A program made the translations under genes and the position numbers. From contig NZ_JAJHUO010000011.1 in assembly GCF_020859565.1 (NCBI RefSeq), positions 62,001-126,000 of the forward strand: a stretch of 64,000 nt of DNA, read 5' to 3'. This document shows, piece by piece, positions 42,057-50,237 of this stretch. Origin of the DNA: Saccharothrix luteola (GTDB lineage Bacteria; Actinomycetota; Actinomycetes; Mycobacteriales; Pseudonocardiaceae). Below the pieces are notes generated by a model. It was not told the DNA's origin. It searched no databases and was given only the letters and a program-made list of their open reading frames with translations. Each line of letters opens with the position of its first letter. The first letter of the stretch is position 1.

Positions 42057-43588
42057 CGGAACCACCGACACCCGTACGGACCCAGCTCCACCGTCGCCGT
42101 GCCGTCCTTCTTCGGCGTCACCGTGCCGTCCACCAACAGGTCGGTGAGCACACCCTCCACCTTCGGCACCTGCACCACCACGTCCCGATCGGCGAAGTTG
42201 TGCACCGCGATCACCGTCCCACCGTCGATCTCGCACCGGTGCGCGAACACCGCCGGATCCGCCGTGTCGATCGTCGAGAACGACCCCCACGCCAACTCCG
42301 GGCACTCCCGATACCGCTCCACCAACAACCGGGTCCACCCCAACAACGACTCCGGATCACGACGCTGCCCGTCCACCGCGTCCCACCACATCGGCGTCCG
42401 CACCGCCAACCTGCCCTCCAACGACAGGTCCTCGGTCATCCCGACCTCCTCGCCGTAGAACAACACCGGAGTCCCCGGCAACGAGAACAACAAGCTGTAC
42501 ACCATCTTGATCCGACCCAAATCCCCCTCGAGCATCGACGGCAACCGCCGCCGCAGACCACGCCCGTACAGCTGCATGTCCTCCTCCGGACCGAACGCCG
42601 CGAACACCTCCTGCCGCTCCGGCTCCGTCAACTTGTCCAACGTCAACTCGTCGTGATTGCGCACGAACGTCGCCCAATGACAATCCCGCGGCGGCTCCGG
42701 CCGCTCCTTCAACGCATGCGTCAGAGGACTCGCGTCCCCACGCGCCAACGACAAGTACATCTGCTGCATCCCGACGAAGTCGAAACACATGTGCAACTCG
42801 TCGCCCACACCGTCCGCCCCGCCGAAGAACGCCATCGCCTCGGTGTACGGCAGGTTCACCTCACCCAACAGGATCGCCTCACCGTTGCGCCGCGACAGGA
42901 ACGCCCGCAGATCCGCCAGGTAGTCGTGCGGATCCGGCAACGCCTCGATCGGCGCCTCCAACAGGAACGGCACCGCGTCCACCCGGAACCCCGACAACCC
43001 CAACTCCATCCAGAACCCCATCACCCGCGCGATCTCGTCCCGCACCGCCGGGTTCGCCACGTTCAGATCAGGCTGGTGCCGGTAGAACCGGTGCAGGTAG
43101 TACCGCTTCGCCTTCCGGTCATACGTCCACAGCGACTTCTCCTTGTCCGGGAACACCACCCCCTCCCCCGCGTCCGCCGGCGGCTCGTCCGCCCACACGT
43201 ACCAGTCGTGGAACGGGCTCTCCCGATCACGCGCCGCCTGGAACCACGGGTGCTGATCCGACGTGTGGTTCACCACCAGGTCCGCGATCACCCGCATCCC
43301 CCGGTCACGCGCCGTGCGCACGAACTCCACGAAATCACCCAACGTCCCCAACCGCGGGTCCACCCCGTAGAAATCCGTGATGTCGTACCCGTCATCCCGA
43401 TCCGGCGTCGGGAAGAACGGCATCAACCACACACACGTCACACCCAACTGGTGCAAGTGGTCGATCTTGTCGATCAACCCCCGGAAATCACCGTGCCCGT
43501 CACCGTTCGAATCGTGGAACGTCTCCACGTCCAAGCAGTACACGACAGCGTTCTTCCACCACAGGTCCGCGGTCCTGGTCAACTTCAC
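42041..43588 (-). CDS. GH13 family glycosidase (trehalose synthase/amylase-like)
   Basis: 515 residues from GTG 43588, overlapping the oxidoreductase stop by GTGA. GH13 regions: VYCLDVETFHDSNGDGHGDF, ADLVVNHTSDQHPWF (region I), GFRVDAVPFLLE (nucleophile Asp), LLGEVNLPYTEAMAFF (acid/base Glu), FVRNHDELT (third Asp). Closest in style to trehalose synthase/maltose glucosylmutase-like enzymes but shorter, without a kinase domain. Cytoplasmic, no signal peptide. It is paired with a flavin oxidoreductase gene, a recurrent combination. Confidence 0.9.
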   Translation of the reverse strand: MKLTRTADLWWKNAVVYCLDVETFHDSNGDGHGDFRGLIDKIDHLHQLGVTCVWLMPFFPTPDRDDGYDITDFYGVDPRLGTLGDFVEFVRTARDRGMRVIADLVVNHTSDQHPWFQAARDRESPFHDWYVWADEPPADAGEGVVFPDKEKSLWTYDRKAKRYYLHRFYRHQPDLNVANPAVRDEIARVMGFWMELGLSGFRVDAVPFLLEAPIEALPDPHDYLADLRAFLSRRNGEAILLGEVNLPYTEAMAFFGGADGVGDELHMCFDFVGMQQMYLSLARGDASPLTHALKERPEPPRDCHWATFVRNHDELTLDKLTEPERQEVFAAFGPEEDMQLYGRGLRRRLPSMLEGDLGRIKMVYSLLFSLPGTPVLFYGEEVGMTEDLSLEGRLAVRTPMWWDAVDGQRRDPESLLGWTRLLVERYRECPELAWGSFSTIDTADPAVFAHRCEIDGGTVIAVHNFADRDVVVQVPKVEGVLTDLLVDGTVTPKKDGTATVELGPYGCRWFRQVSR

Positions 43589-44544
43589 GACCGCACCCCC
43601 GGCAGCACCCGCTCGCCGAACACGTCCAGGAACCGCTCCTGCTCACGACCCACGTGATGCAGGTAGACCTCCTCGAACCCCAACTCCACGTACTCCCGGA
43701 TCGTCTTCGCGTGCCACCCCAGGTCCGACGACACGTTCACCACCCCGGCCACCCGCTCCACCGACACGTCCTCCGACACCACGTCGAAGTGCTCCGCCGT
43801 CTCCAAGTCCCAGCACACCGGCGGCCCGAACACGTTGCTCCGCCACTGCTCGTGCGCGACCGACCGCGCCTCGTCATCGGTCTCCGCCCAACTCAAATGC
43901 ACCTGCAGGCGCAACGTCCCCCGCCCACCCGCGTCCCGGTACGCCCCCACCACCCGCTCCAACCGCTCCGGCGGCGCGTTCACCGTGATCAACCCATCAG
44001 CCCACTCCGCACACCACCGCGCCGTCGCCTCACTCACCGCCGCACCGATCAACAACGGAGGCTCCTCCGGCCGGGTCCACAACCGCGCCCGATCCACCGT
44101 CACCAGACCGTCGTGACTGACCTCCTCCCCCGCCAACAACGCCCGGATCACATCCACGCACTCACGCAACCGGGCGTTGCGCACCTCCTTGCGCGGCCAC
44201 GCACCACCCGTGATGTGCTCGTTGCTCGCCTCACCACTGCCCAACGCCGCCCAGAACCGACCCGGGTACATCGCACCCAACGTCCCGATCGCCTGCGCGA
44301 TGATCGCCGGGTGATACCGCTGACCAGGCGCGTTCACCACCCCGAACGGCAACCCCGTCGCCTCCAACGCGGCACCCAACCACGACCACGCGAATCCGCT
44401 CTGCCCCTGCCGCGCACTCCACGGCGAGAAGTGGTCCGAACTCATCCCCGCGTCGAACCCCACCTCCTCCGCCCGCCGCACCGCAGCCAACAACGCGGAA
44501 GGGTGAACCTGCTCATGAGACGCGTGCACACCGATGACGGTCAT
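43585..44544 (-). CDS. LLM-class flavin oxidoreductase (TIGR03885-like, probably non-F420)
   Basis: 319 residues from ATG 44544. Luciferase-like TIM barrel: HASHEQVHPSALLAAVRRAE, FDAGMSSDHFSPWSARQGQS, ALGSGEASNEHITGGAWPRK, VYLHHVGREQERFLDVFGE. The branch resembles the TIGR03885 subfamily, described as probable non-F420 flavin oxidoreductases, which is typically found beside a GH13 gene as here. Substrate unknown. First gene of a two-gene operon. Confidence 0.85.
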   Translation of the reverse strand: MTVIGVHASHEQVHPSALLAAVRRAEEVGFDAGMSSDHFSPWSARQGQSGFAWSWLGAALEATGLPFGVVNAPGQRYHPAIIAQAIGTLGAMYPGRFWAALGSGEASNEHITGGAWPRKEVRNARLRECVDVIRALLAGEEVSHDGLVTVDRARLWTRPEEPPLLIGAAVSEATARWCAEWADGLITVNAPPERLERVVGAYRDAGGRGTLRLQVHLSWAETDDEARSVAHEQWRSNVFGPPVCWDLETAEHFDVVSEDVSVERVAGVVNVSSDLGWHAKTIREYVELGFEEVYLHHVGREQERFLDVFGERVLPGVRS

Positions 44545-44594
44545 GCCGTCTCACGTACCCAAGCCACCCCCCGACGACACCACCACCCGACCGC

Positions 44595-45140
44595 TCAGCC
44601 CTCGCTGAGCATCCGCGCGCCCTTCACCGACCCGTCCTCCGCGGTGAAGAAACCCCGCACGTTCGTCAAGAACTCCGCCCGATCCACCCGCCCGTTCCCA
44701 TCCACGTCCATCCCCGCGAACGCGATCGCCGCCACCTGCGGATCCGTCACCCCCGACCCCCGGTAGATCCCCGCGAACTCACTCCCGTCCAGAAAACCGT
44801 CACCATCCCGATCCGCCACCTCGAAATTCCGACCCGCCACCACCAACCACTTCTCCACCAACTCACCGGTCGACAACCGCCCCGACTCGTGAGCACCCCG
44901 GAACTCCGCCCGACTCACCGAACCATCCGCGTCCAGATCCGCCCCGACGATGTACCCCCACACCGCCCGATACGCCCCCACCAAGGCCCTGACCTCCGAC
45001 GACTCCACCCCCAACCCGAACTCCCGCCCCACACCCCGAGCCGCCGCCGAGAAATCCTCCCAGCTGATCCCACCATCACCGTCCACGTCGAACACCGCGA
45101 AAGCCCGATCGACGTTGTCCATCCGCAGATCACCCGACAT
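44595..45140 (-). CDS. Calerythrin-like EF-hand calcium-binding protein
   Basis: 181 residues from ATG 45140. Four EF-hand loops: DVDGDGGISWED (18-29, Asp instead of Glu at position 12), DLDADGSVSRAE (68-79), DRDGDGFLDGSE (110-121) and DVDGNGRVDRAE (145-156). Size, loop spacing and lack of a signal peptide match calerythrin of Saccharopolyspora erythraea, a cytosolic sarcoplasmic-calcium-binding-type buffer or sensor. The second loop is better preserved than in many relatives, so all four may bind calcium. Confidence 0.92.
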   Translation of the reverse strand: MSGDLRMDNVDRAFAVFDVDGDGGISWEDFSAAARGVGREFGLGVESSEVRALVGAYRAVWGYIVGADLDADGSVSRAEFRGAHESGRLSTGELVEKWLVVAGRNFEVADRDGDGFLDGSEFAGIYRGSGVTDPQVAAIAFAGMDVDGNGRVDRAEFLTNVRGFFTAEDGSVKGARMLSEG

Positions 45141-45229
45141 GACCACACCTCTCCCTAGGAACAAAACCCGGGGCGAAGCGTAGGAACAGCACAACCACCC
45201 GGCAGCGCGAAACCCGCCACCACACCCGA

Positions 45230-45724
45230 TCAGGTCAACTCCGGCCGAGTCGACGGCGACTCCGGCCGCACATCCACCACATCACCCTCGACCACCGCAC
45301 CGTCCACCACCACACCACCCGCCATCGGGTGCTGCCCGTACCGCACGTTCAACGCCATCGCCCGCTCCCGCTCCTCCGCACGCCGCGCGATTCGCCTGCT
45401 CATCAACCGCCGCGTCGGCGGGAACAGCAGGAACAACCCCACCACGTCGCTCACGAACCCCGGCACGATGATCAAGAACGCCGCCGCCGCGATCAACACA
45501 CCGTCCGCGAGCTCCTGGTGCGGCGCACGACGCGTCCGCACCGCCTCCGAGAACGCCGCCACGGTCCGCGCGCCCTCACGACGCAGCAACACCGAACCCA
45601 CCACCCCGCCCAGCACCAGCAGCCCCAGGGTCGGCAACAGACCCCACGCCCCGAACGCCGCCACCAGAGCGGTGACCTCCACAGCCAAGCCCACCAGCAG
45701 TACCGCGAACACACGCATACCCAT
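45230..45724 (-). CDS. fxsA: FxsA family membrane protein
   Basis: 164 residues from ATG 45724 (ATG 45718 possible). FxsA pattern: VFAVLLVGLAVEVTALVAAF, LLPTLGLLVLGGVVGSVLLR, a polar middle, and ADGVLIAAAAFLIIVPGFVS with DVVGLFLLFPPTRRLMSRRI; the C-terminus is charged and cytoplasmic. FxsA of E. coli lessens phage F exclusion by PifA; the role in actinobacteria is unknown. Divergent from kamA. Confidence 0.9.
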   Translation of the reverse strand: MGMRVFAVLLVGLAVEVTALVAAFGAWGLLPTLGLLVLGGVVGSVLLRREGARTVAAFSEAVRTRRAPHQELADGVLIAAAAFLIIVPGFVSDVVGLFLLFPPTRRLMSRRIARRAEERERAMALNVRYGQHPMAGGVVVDGAVVEGDVVDVRPESPSTRPELT

Positions 45725-45756
45725 CCCAACGCACGAACGACCCGAAACGCTCCCTG

Positions 45757-45771
45757 CCGTAATATTTACGG
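45757..45771. promoter_or_regulatory. Perfect palindrome in the fxsA-kamA gap
   Basis: CCGTAA-TAT-TTACGG, perfect 6-base arms, AT-rich centre, 56 bases upstream of kamA. Possible operator or part of a promoter. Confidence 0.45.
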
Positions 45772-45791
45772 CCAACCGGCCATCTGGCAGC

Positions 45792-45802
45792 ATATCTTCA
45801 CG
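45792..45802. promoter_or_regulatory. ATATCTTCACG motif upstream of kamA
   Basis: ATATCTTCACG lies 25-35 bases before the kamA start; an identical copy precedes kdd at 36571-36581. Candidate shared control site. Confidence 0.5.
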
Positions 45803-45826
45803 CCACTCGACCGACAGGGAGCATGG

Positions 45827-47215
45827 ATGACTGCGCTGCACGAGGTCACCCCCACGCACCACAGGGCTGACCTCCAGCCCTACACCTACGTGCGCCAAGA
45901 GCTGGTCGAACCCGACTGGCGCCGCTTCCCCGGCTGGCGCGACACCACCGACGCCCAATGGCGCGACGCCCAGTGGCAACGCGCCAACTGCGTCAAGAAC
46001 CCCAAACAACTCCGCACCCTCATGGGCGACCTGCTCACCGACCGGTTCTACGACGACCTGGCCGCCGACCAGCAGCAATCCGCCACCATGTCCATGCTCG
46101 TGCCACCCCAGATGCTCAACACCATGGCACCCGACGCCCCGCTCGACCCCGAGGCGTTCACCGAAGCCTTCTTCGCCGACCCCATCCGCCGCTACATGAT
46201 CCCCGTGCGATCCGACCGCGACCCGGACTGGCCCAGCCACCCCCACTCCGCCCGCGACTCGCTGCACGAAGCCGAGATGTGGGTCGTCGAAGGCCTCACC
46301 CACCGCTACCCCACCAAAGTCCTCGCCGAACTCGTCTCCACCTGCCCCCAGTACTGCGGCCACTGCACCCGCATGGACCTCGTCGGCAACTCCACCCCCC
46401 AGGTCCAGAAGCACAAGCTCGCGCTCAAACCGGTCGACCGCCAAGAACAGATGATCGACTACCTCAAGCGCACACCCGGCGTCCGCGACGTCGTCGTCTC
46501 CGGCGGCGACGTCGCCAACGTCCCCTGGCCCCAACTCGAGTCGTTCCTCATGCGACTGCTCGACATCGACACCGTCCGCGACGTCCGCCTCGCCACCAAA
46601 GCCCTCGCCGGACTACCCCAGCACTGGCTGCAACCCAAAGTCGTCGAAGGCCTCGAACGCGTCGCCCGCACCGCCGGCCGCCGCGGCGTCAACCTCGCCA
46701 TCCACACCCACGTCAACCACGTGCAGACCGTCACGCCGCTCGTCGCCGAAGCCGCCCGCACCGCCCTCGAAGTCGGCGTCCGCGACGTCCGCAACCAGGG
46801 CGTGCTCATGAAGGGCGTCAACGCCACCCCGGAAGACCTGCTCGACCTCTGCTTCGCGCTCCAAGGCGAAGCGAACATCCTGCCGTACTACTTCTACATG
46901 TGCGACATGATCCCCAACGCCGAGCACTGGCGCGTCGCCGTCTGGGAAGCCCAGGAACTCCAGCACGCGATCATGGGCTACCTGCCCGGCTACGCCACCC
47001 CGCGCATCGTCTGCGACGTCCCCTACGTCGGCAAGAGGTGGGTCCACCAGCTCCACGAGTACGACCGCGAACTCGGCATCTCCTACTGGACCAAGAACTA
47101 CCGCACCGGCATCGAACTCGAAGACCCCGAAGCCCTCGACCGCCGCTACCCCTACTACGACCCGATCTCCACCCTGCCCGAAACCGGCCGCCGCTGGTGG
47201 TCCGAGCAGCCGTAG
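45827..47215 (+). CDS. kamA: Lysine 2,3-aminomutase-type radical SAM enzyme
   Basis: 462 residues from ATG 45827 (GACAGGGAGC upstream). The radical-SAM cluster motif CX3CX2C is CPQYCGHC (Cys173, Cys177, Cys180), preceded by LHEAEMWVVEGLTHRYPTKV and followed by RDVVVSGGDVANV. Later segments ILPYYFYMCDMIPNAEHWRV and VCDVPYVGKRWV would contain the PLP-binding Lys region. It belongs to the KamA/aminomutase family; with kamDE nearby, conversion of L-lysine to L-beta-lysine is the best assignment. CPQYCGHCTRMD differs from the usual CSMYCRHCTRR, so the substrate is not certain. A Rho-independent terminator follows. Confidence 0.88.
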   Translation: MTALHEVTPTHHRADLQPYTYVRQELVEPDWRRFPGWRDTTDAQWRDAQWQRANCVKNPKQLRTLMGDLLTDRFYDDLAADQQQSATMSMLVPPQMLNTMAPDAPLDPEAFTEAFFADPIRRYMIPVRSDRDPDWPSHPHSARDSLHEAEMWVVEGLTHRYPTKVLAELVSTCPQYCGHCTRMDLVGNSTPQVQKHKLALKPVDRQEQMIDYLKRTPGVRDVVVSGGDVANVPWPQLESFLMRLLDIDTVRDVRLATKALAGLPQHWLQPKVVEGLERVARTAGRRGVNLAIHTHVNHVQTVTPLVAEAARTALEVGVRDVRNQGVLMKGVNATPEDLLDLCFALQGEANILPYYFYMCDMIPNAEHWRVAVWEAQELQHAIMGYLPGYATPRIVCDVPYVGKRWVHQLHEYDRELGISYWTKNYRTGIELEDPEALDRRYPYYDPISTLPETGRRWWSEQP

Positions 47216-47236
47216 CCCGACCAGGAGAGCCCCGGC

Positions 47237-47263
47237 GCCCGGACCAGGTCCCCTGGTCCGGGC
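47237..47263 (+). terminator. Rho-independent terminator of kamA
   Basis: GCCCGGACCAGG (47237-47248) and CCTGGTCCGGGC (47252-47263) pair perfectly over 12 bases with a 3-base loop, followed by TGCTTTT. Confidence 0.9.
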
Positions 47264-47321
47264 TGCTTTTGCGGTTTCGGTGTTGACGGGTGATGACGGG
47301 TGGCGTAGGTTAATTTTGGTC

Positions 47322-47342
47322 GACACTGAAGTTATCGAGATA
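47322..47342 (+). repeat. GACACTGAAG element, copy 2
   Basis: GACACTGAAGTTATCGAGAT lies 84 bases upstream of the P450 start, in a locally AT-rich promoter-like stretch that begins TTAATTTTGGTC at 47310. Related to copies at 23939 and 50143. Confidence 0.5.
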
Positions 47343-47425
47343 CTCGAAGTACGAAGATTGCTCGACTACGCCATTCCGCTGATGATCGTGGTCCGCCGTC
47401 ATGGCGGCGGGACAGACTGGCCGCC

Positions 47426-48643
47426 ATGAGCGATTCAGCCGTTGCCGTCCAGTCCTACGACCTGTTCGCGCCAGAGGTGACGGCGAACCCGATGCCGCTG
47501 CTGCACCGCATCCGCGCCGAGAGCCCGGTCAGCCACCTCCCCCAGCTCGACGCCTACCTGCTCACCCGGCACGCCGACATCATGGCCGCGCTCAAGGACC
47601 GCCGCCTCTCCCCCGCCAACATGGCCCAGGCCCTGTCCACGTTCACCCAGGACGAGCAGGACCGACTGCTCCCGCTGCGCGACTCCATGCACCGCTGGAT
47701 GGGGCACACCGTCGAAGCCGACCACGTGCGGTTCCAGCAGCTGCTCAAGCGCTACTTCACCCCCGCCACCGTCAACGGCTTACGGCCCAGGATCCGCGAG
47801 CTCACCACCGAGCTGCTCGACGCCGCGGCGGAACGCGGCCGGATGGACGTCGTCGCCGACCTCGCGTACCCGTTGCCCGCCAACGTGATCGCCGAGATGC
47901 TCGGCATGCCCACGTCGGAACGCGAGCAGCTCCAGGTGTGGTCGCGCGACATCCTGGCGATCTTCCAGCTCGCCGGCTTCGAGCAGTTGCTGCAGTCCCA
48001 GCGCAGCGTGCTGGAGATGGAGGAGTACGTCCGCGGCCTCGTCCGGCAACGTCGCGCGGAGCCGCGCGAAGACCTGATCAGCATGTTCGTCGACGCCGAG
48101 CGCGAGGGTCTGGTCGACGAGGACGAGATCGTGGCCAACTGCGTGCTGCTGCTGTTCGCGGGGCACGAGACGACCGCGGGCCTCATCGCCAACGGCCTCG
48201 TGCTGCTGCTGGAGCACCCCGACGAGCTGGCCCGGCTCAAGGCCGACCCGGACCTCACCCCCGCCGCGGTCGAGGAGATGTTGCGCTGCGACGGGCCGGC
48301 GTCCCTGATCGTCCGCGTGAGCACCGCGCCGGTCGAGGTCGGCGGCCACGAGCTGCCCGCGGGCAAGCGGCTCTACCTGGCGATGATGGCGGGCAACCGC
48401 GACCCCGAGGTGTTCGACGACCCGGACCGGTTCGACATCACCCGCAGGCCCAACCGCCACACCGCGTTCGGGCTCGGCGCGTTCTACTGCCTCGGCGCGG
48501 CCCTGGCCCGGACCGAGGCCGACGAGTGCTTCCGCGCCCTGCTCGACCGCTTCCCCGACATCCGCCCCGCCTACGACGTGCTCGACCGCTCCCCCGTGCC
48601 ACCGCTCGGACACCGGCTGCACTCGTTGAACGTGGAGTTCTGA
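47426..48643 (+). CDS. Cytochrome P450
   Basis: 405 residues. Heme-binding FGLGAFYCLG with Cys355, I-helix AGHETT (245-250), K-helix EEMLR (Glu284-x-x-Arg287) and a PDRFDITRRPNRHTAFG stretch make a complete bacterial class I P450. It would need a ferredoxin and reductase from elsewhere. No biosynthetic partners are adjacent; substrate unknown. ATG 47426 sits in CTGGCCGCCATG. Confidence 0.95.
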   Translation: MSDSAVAVQSYDLFAPEVTANPMPLLHRIRAESPVSHLPQLDAYLLTRHADIMAALKDRRLSPANMAQALSTFTQDEQDRLLPLRDSMHRWMGHTVEADHVRFQQLLKRYFTPATVNGLRPRIRELTTELLDAAAERGRMDVVADLAYPLPANVIAEMLGMPTSEREQLQVWSRDILAIFQLAGFEQLLQSQRSVLEMEEYVRGLVRQRRAEPREDLISMFVDAEREGLVDEDEIVANCVLLLFAGHETTAGLIANGLVLLLEHPDELARLKADPDLTPAAVEEMLRCDGPASLIVRVSTAPVEVGGHELPAGKRLYLAMMAGNRDPEVFDDPDRFDITRRPNRHTAFGLGAFYCLGAALARTEADECFRALLDRFPDIRPAYDVLDRSPVPPLGHRLHSLNVEF

Positions 48644-48649
48644 CGCGGT

Positions 48650-48689
48650 GGCGTCCCGTGCCCGACCACCCTGTCCGGCACGGGACGCC
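48650..48689. terminator. Bidirectional terminator between P450 and the secreted Gly-rich protein
   Basis: GGCGTCCCGTGCC (48650-48662) and its exact complement (48677-48689) with a 14-base loop, between convergent stops. Confidence 0.82.
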
Positions 48690-48695
48690 GTCCGA

Positions 48696-50051
48696 CTACC
48701 TCACCGCCACCGACGCGGCCCGTGCCACGTGGGAGCGGTCTTCGGCCTGGCGGCCCTGACCAGCCACGTTCCCGGTGCTCCGCTGAGCCCGGACGGTGAC
48801 CGGGACGTTGGTGCAACCGGGCACGTCGGCCACGGTGGCGCAGTTGTTCGGCCGGTTGGCGGTCACCACGGTCCCGTTGACCAGCGTGACCTGCGCGTAC
48901 AAGGTGTCGATACCGCCGCCGGAGCCCGGCCAGGGTGACGAACCCGCGCCGGCCTCGCCCGCGGCGTTGTCGCTGACCCAACTGCGGGCGAGGGTGAGGG
49001 TTTCGCGGTACACCGCGACGCCGCCACCGCCGCCGCCGAAACCGGCCCACCCGGCGTAGCCGCCAGGCCCCGCGGGGCCGGCGTCACCACCCCGGCCCGC
49101 CCGGTTGCCCGTGATCCGGACGCTGGTGACGGACGGGCTCAACGACTGGCCCTCACGGCCGCCGACGTCCACCCCACCGCCGGTGCCACCACTGCCGCCG
49201 TCTCCTCCCCCACCGCCGTCGAGGCCACCGGACCCGCCCACGCCACCGTCGGCGGCGACGTTCCCGCGGACGATGCCGCCGCTGATGCGCAGCGCGGCAC
49301 CGGCGACGGTGTGCACGCCACCACCGAAACCGCCCGAGCCACCCCGGCCGCCCGCCACCTTGCCGATGCCGTTGCCGCCCCGACCACCGGGGCCGCTGGC
49401 GTTGCCGGTGATCGTGCTGTCGGTGATGATCAGCGTCGACGAAGTGGTGCTGTAGGAGGAGATGGCACCACCGGAACCGCCGAGCCCGCCGCGACCCGCC
49501 TGCGCGGTCGTGGCGGTGGCGTCCGCGCCGGGAGCTCCCGCACCGGCGGCGTTGCCGGTGAGCACGCTGTCGCTGATGGTCAGCGGACCCCAGTTCTGGA
49601 TGGCCCCGCCGGAGTCGCCCTGGTTCCCCTCCCCGTAGGAGTCAGTGCCGACCGCATCCGGGGCGCGGCCACCGGTGAGCGTGACGTGGTCGAGGCTCAG
49701 GTCGCCCCAGTTGGAGATGAGCCGGAACGGCGGCGCGTCCGCGGCCCGGGCGATGGTGGCGCCGTTGCCGTGGATCGTGAGCTTCCCGGAGATGGCGGGC
49801 AGCCCGTCCTCTCCCCCGGCGACGGCGGGCGCGGTGAGCGTGTAGACGCAGTTCGCGGCCAGGGACAAGGTGTCCGGAACCGTCGATGCGTTGGCCGCGG
49901 CGACCGCTGCGACCAGCGCGGACGGATCACAGGGCACGTCGGTGTCGGCGGCGTTGGCCGGTGGGGCGATCAGGACGAGCGCGCCCAGCGTGGTGACGGC
50001 GGTGGCGACGGGCACGGGGGAACGTCTCAGTAACGCGCGGTTTCGTGGCAT
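48696..50051 (-). CDS. Secreted Gly-rich parallel beta-helix-like protein
   Basis: 451 residues from ATG 50051. Signal peptide: basic start (PRNRALLRR), hydrophobic core, PPANAADT cleavage region. The mature part begins CDPSALVAAVAAANAST and LSLAANCVYTLTAP, the opening of many polymorphic/right-handed beta-helix proteins, then repeats of the form LTISDSVLTGN or LIITDSTITGNASG separated by long Gly-rich segments. The closing part has two more Cys (NNCATVADVPGC). It is an exported, probably cell-surface or extracellular protein; no catalytic residues can be assigned. Confidence 0.83.
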   Translation of the reverse strand: MPRNRALLRRSPVPVATAVTTLGALVLIAPPANAADTDVPCDPSALVAAVAAANASTVPDTLSLAANCVYTLTAPAVAGGEDGLPAISGKLTIHGNGATIARAADAPPFRLISNWGDLSLDHVTLTGGRAPDAVGTDSYGEGNQGDSGGAIQNWGPLTISDSVLTGNAAGAGAPGADATATTAQAGRGGLGGSGGAISSYSTTSSTLIITDSTITGNASGPGGRGGNGIGKVAGGRGGSGGFGGGVHTVAGAALRISGGIVRGNVAADGGVGGSGGLDGGGGGDGGSGGTGGGVDVGGREGQSLSPSVTSVRITGNRAGRGGDAGPAGPGGYAGWAGFGGGGGGVAVYRETLTLARSWVSDNAAGEAGAGSSPWPGSGGGIDTLYAQVTLVNGTVVTANRPNNCATVADVPGCTNVPVTVRAQRSTGNVAGQGRQAEDRSHVARAASVAVR

Positions 50052-50142
50052 GGAGCAGCCTTTCCTGGAGCTGGTTGGGTGGTATGAGTCGATCACGTTC
50101 CTTATATCGCGAAGCACGCGGGGACAGCTTCTGATTTTCAGT

Positions 50143-50163
50143 CAACACTGAAGCTACAGAGGT
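50143..50163 (+). repeat. ACACTGAAG element, copy 3
   Basis: CAACACTGAAGCTACAGAGG, upstream of the PfkB gene and in the divergent gap with the secreted protein. About 16 of 21 positions match copy 2 from ACACTGAAG onward. Confidence 0.4.
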
Positions 50164-50237
50164 AAGCATGATAGAACTTGCAGCGGGGACCCGGACGTCG
50201 TTGGCCGATGTGTTGATCACCCCTCACACTGGCGCGC

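Noticed and set aside
44593-44610. GCTCAGC/GCTGAGC hairpin at the end of the EF-hand gene.
   Set aside because: It overlaps the stop codon and last codons and has no T-run; too weak to call a terminator.
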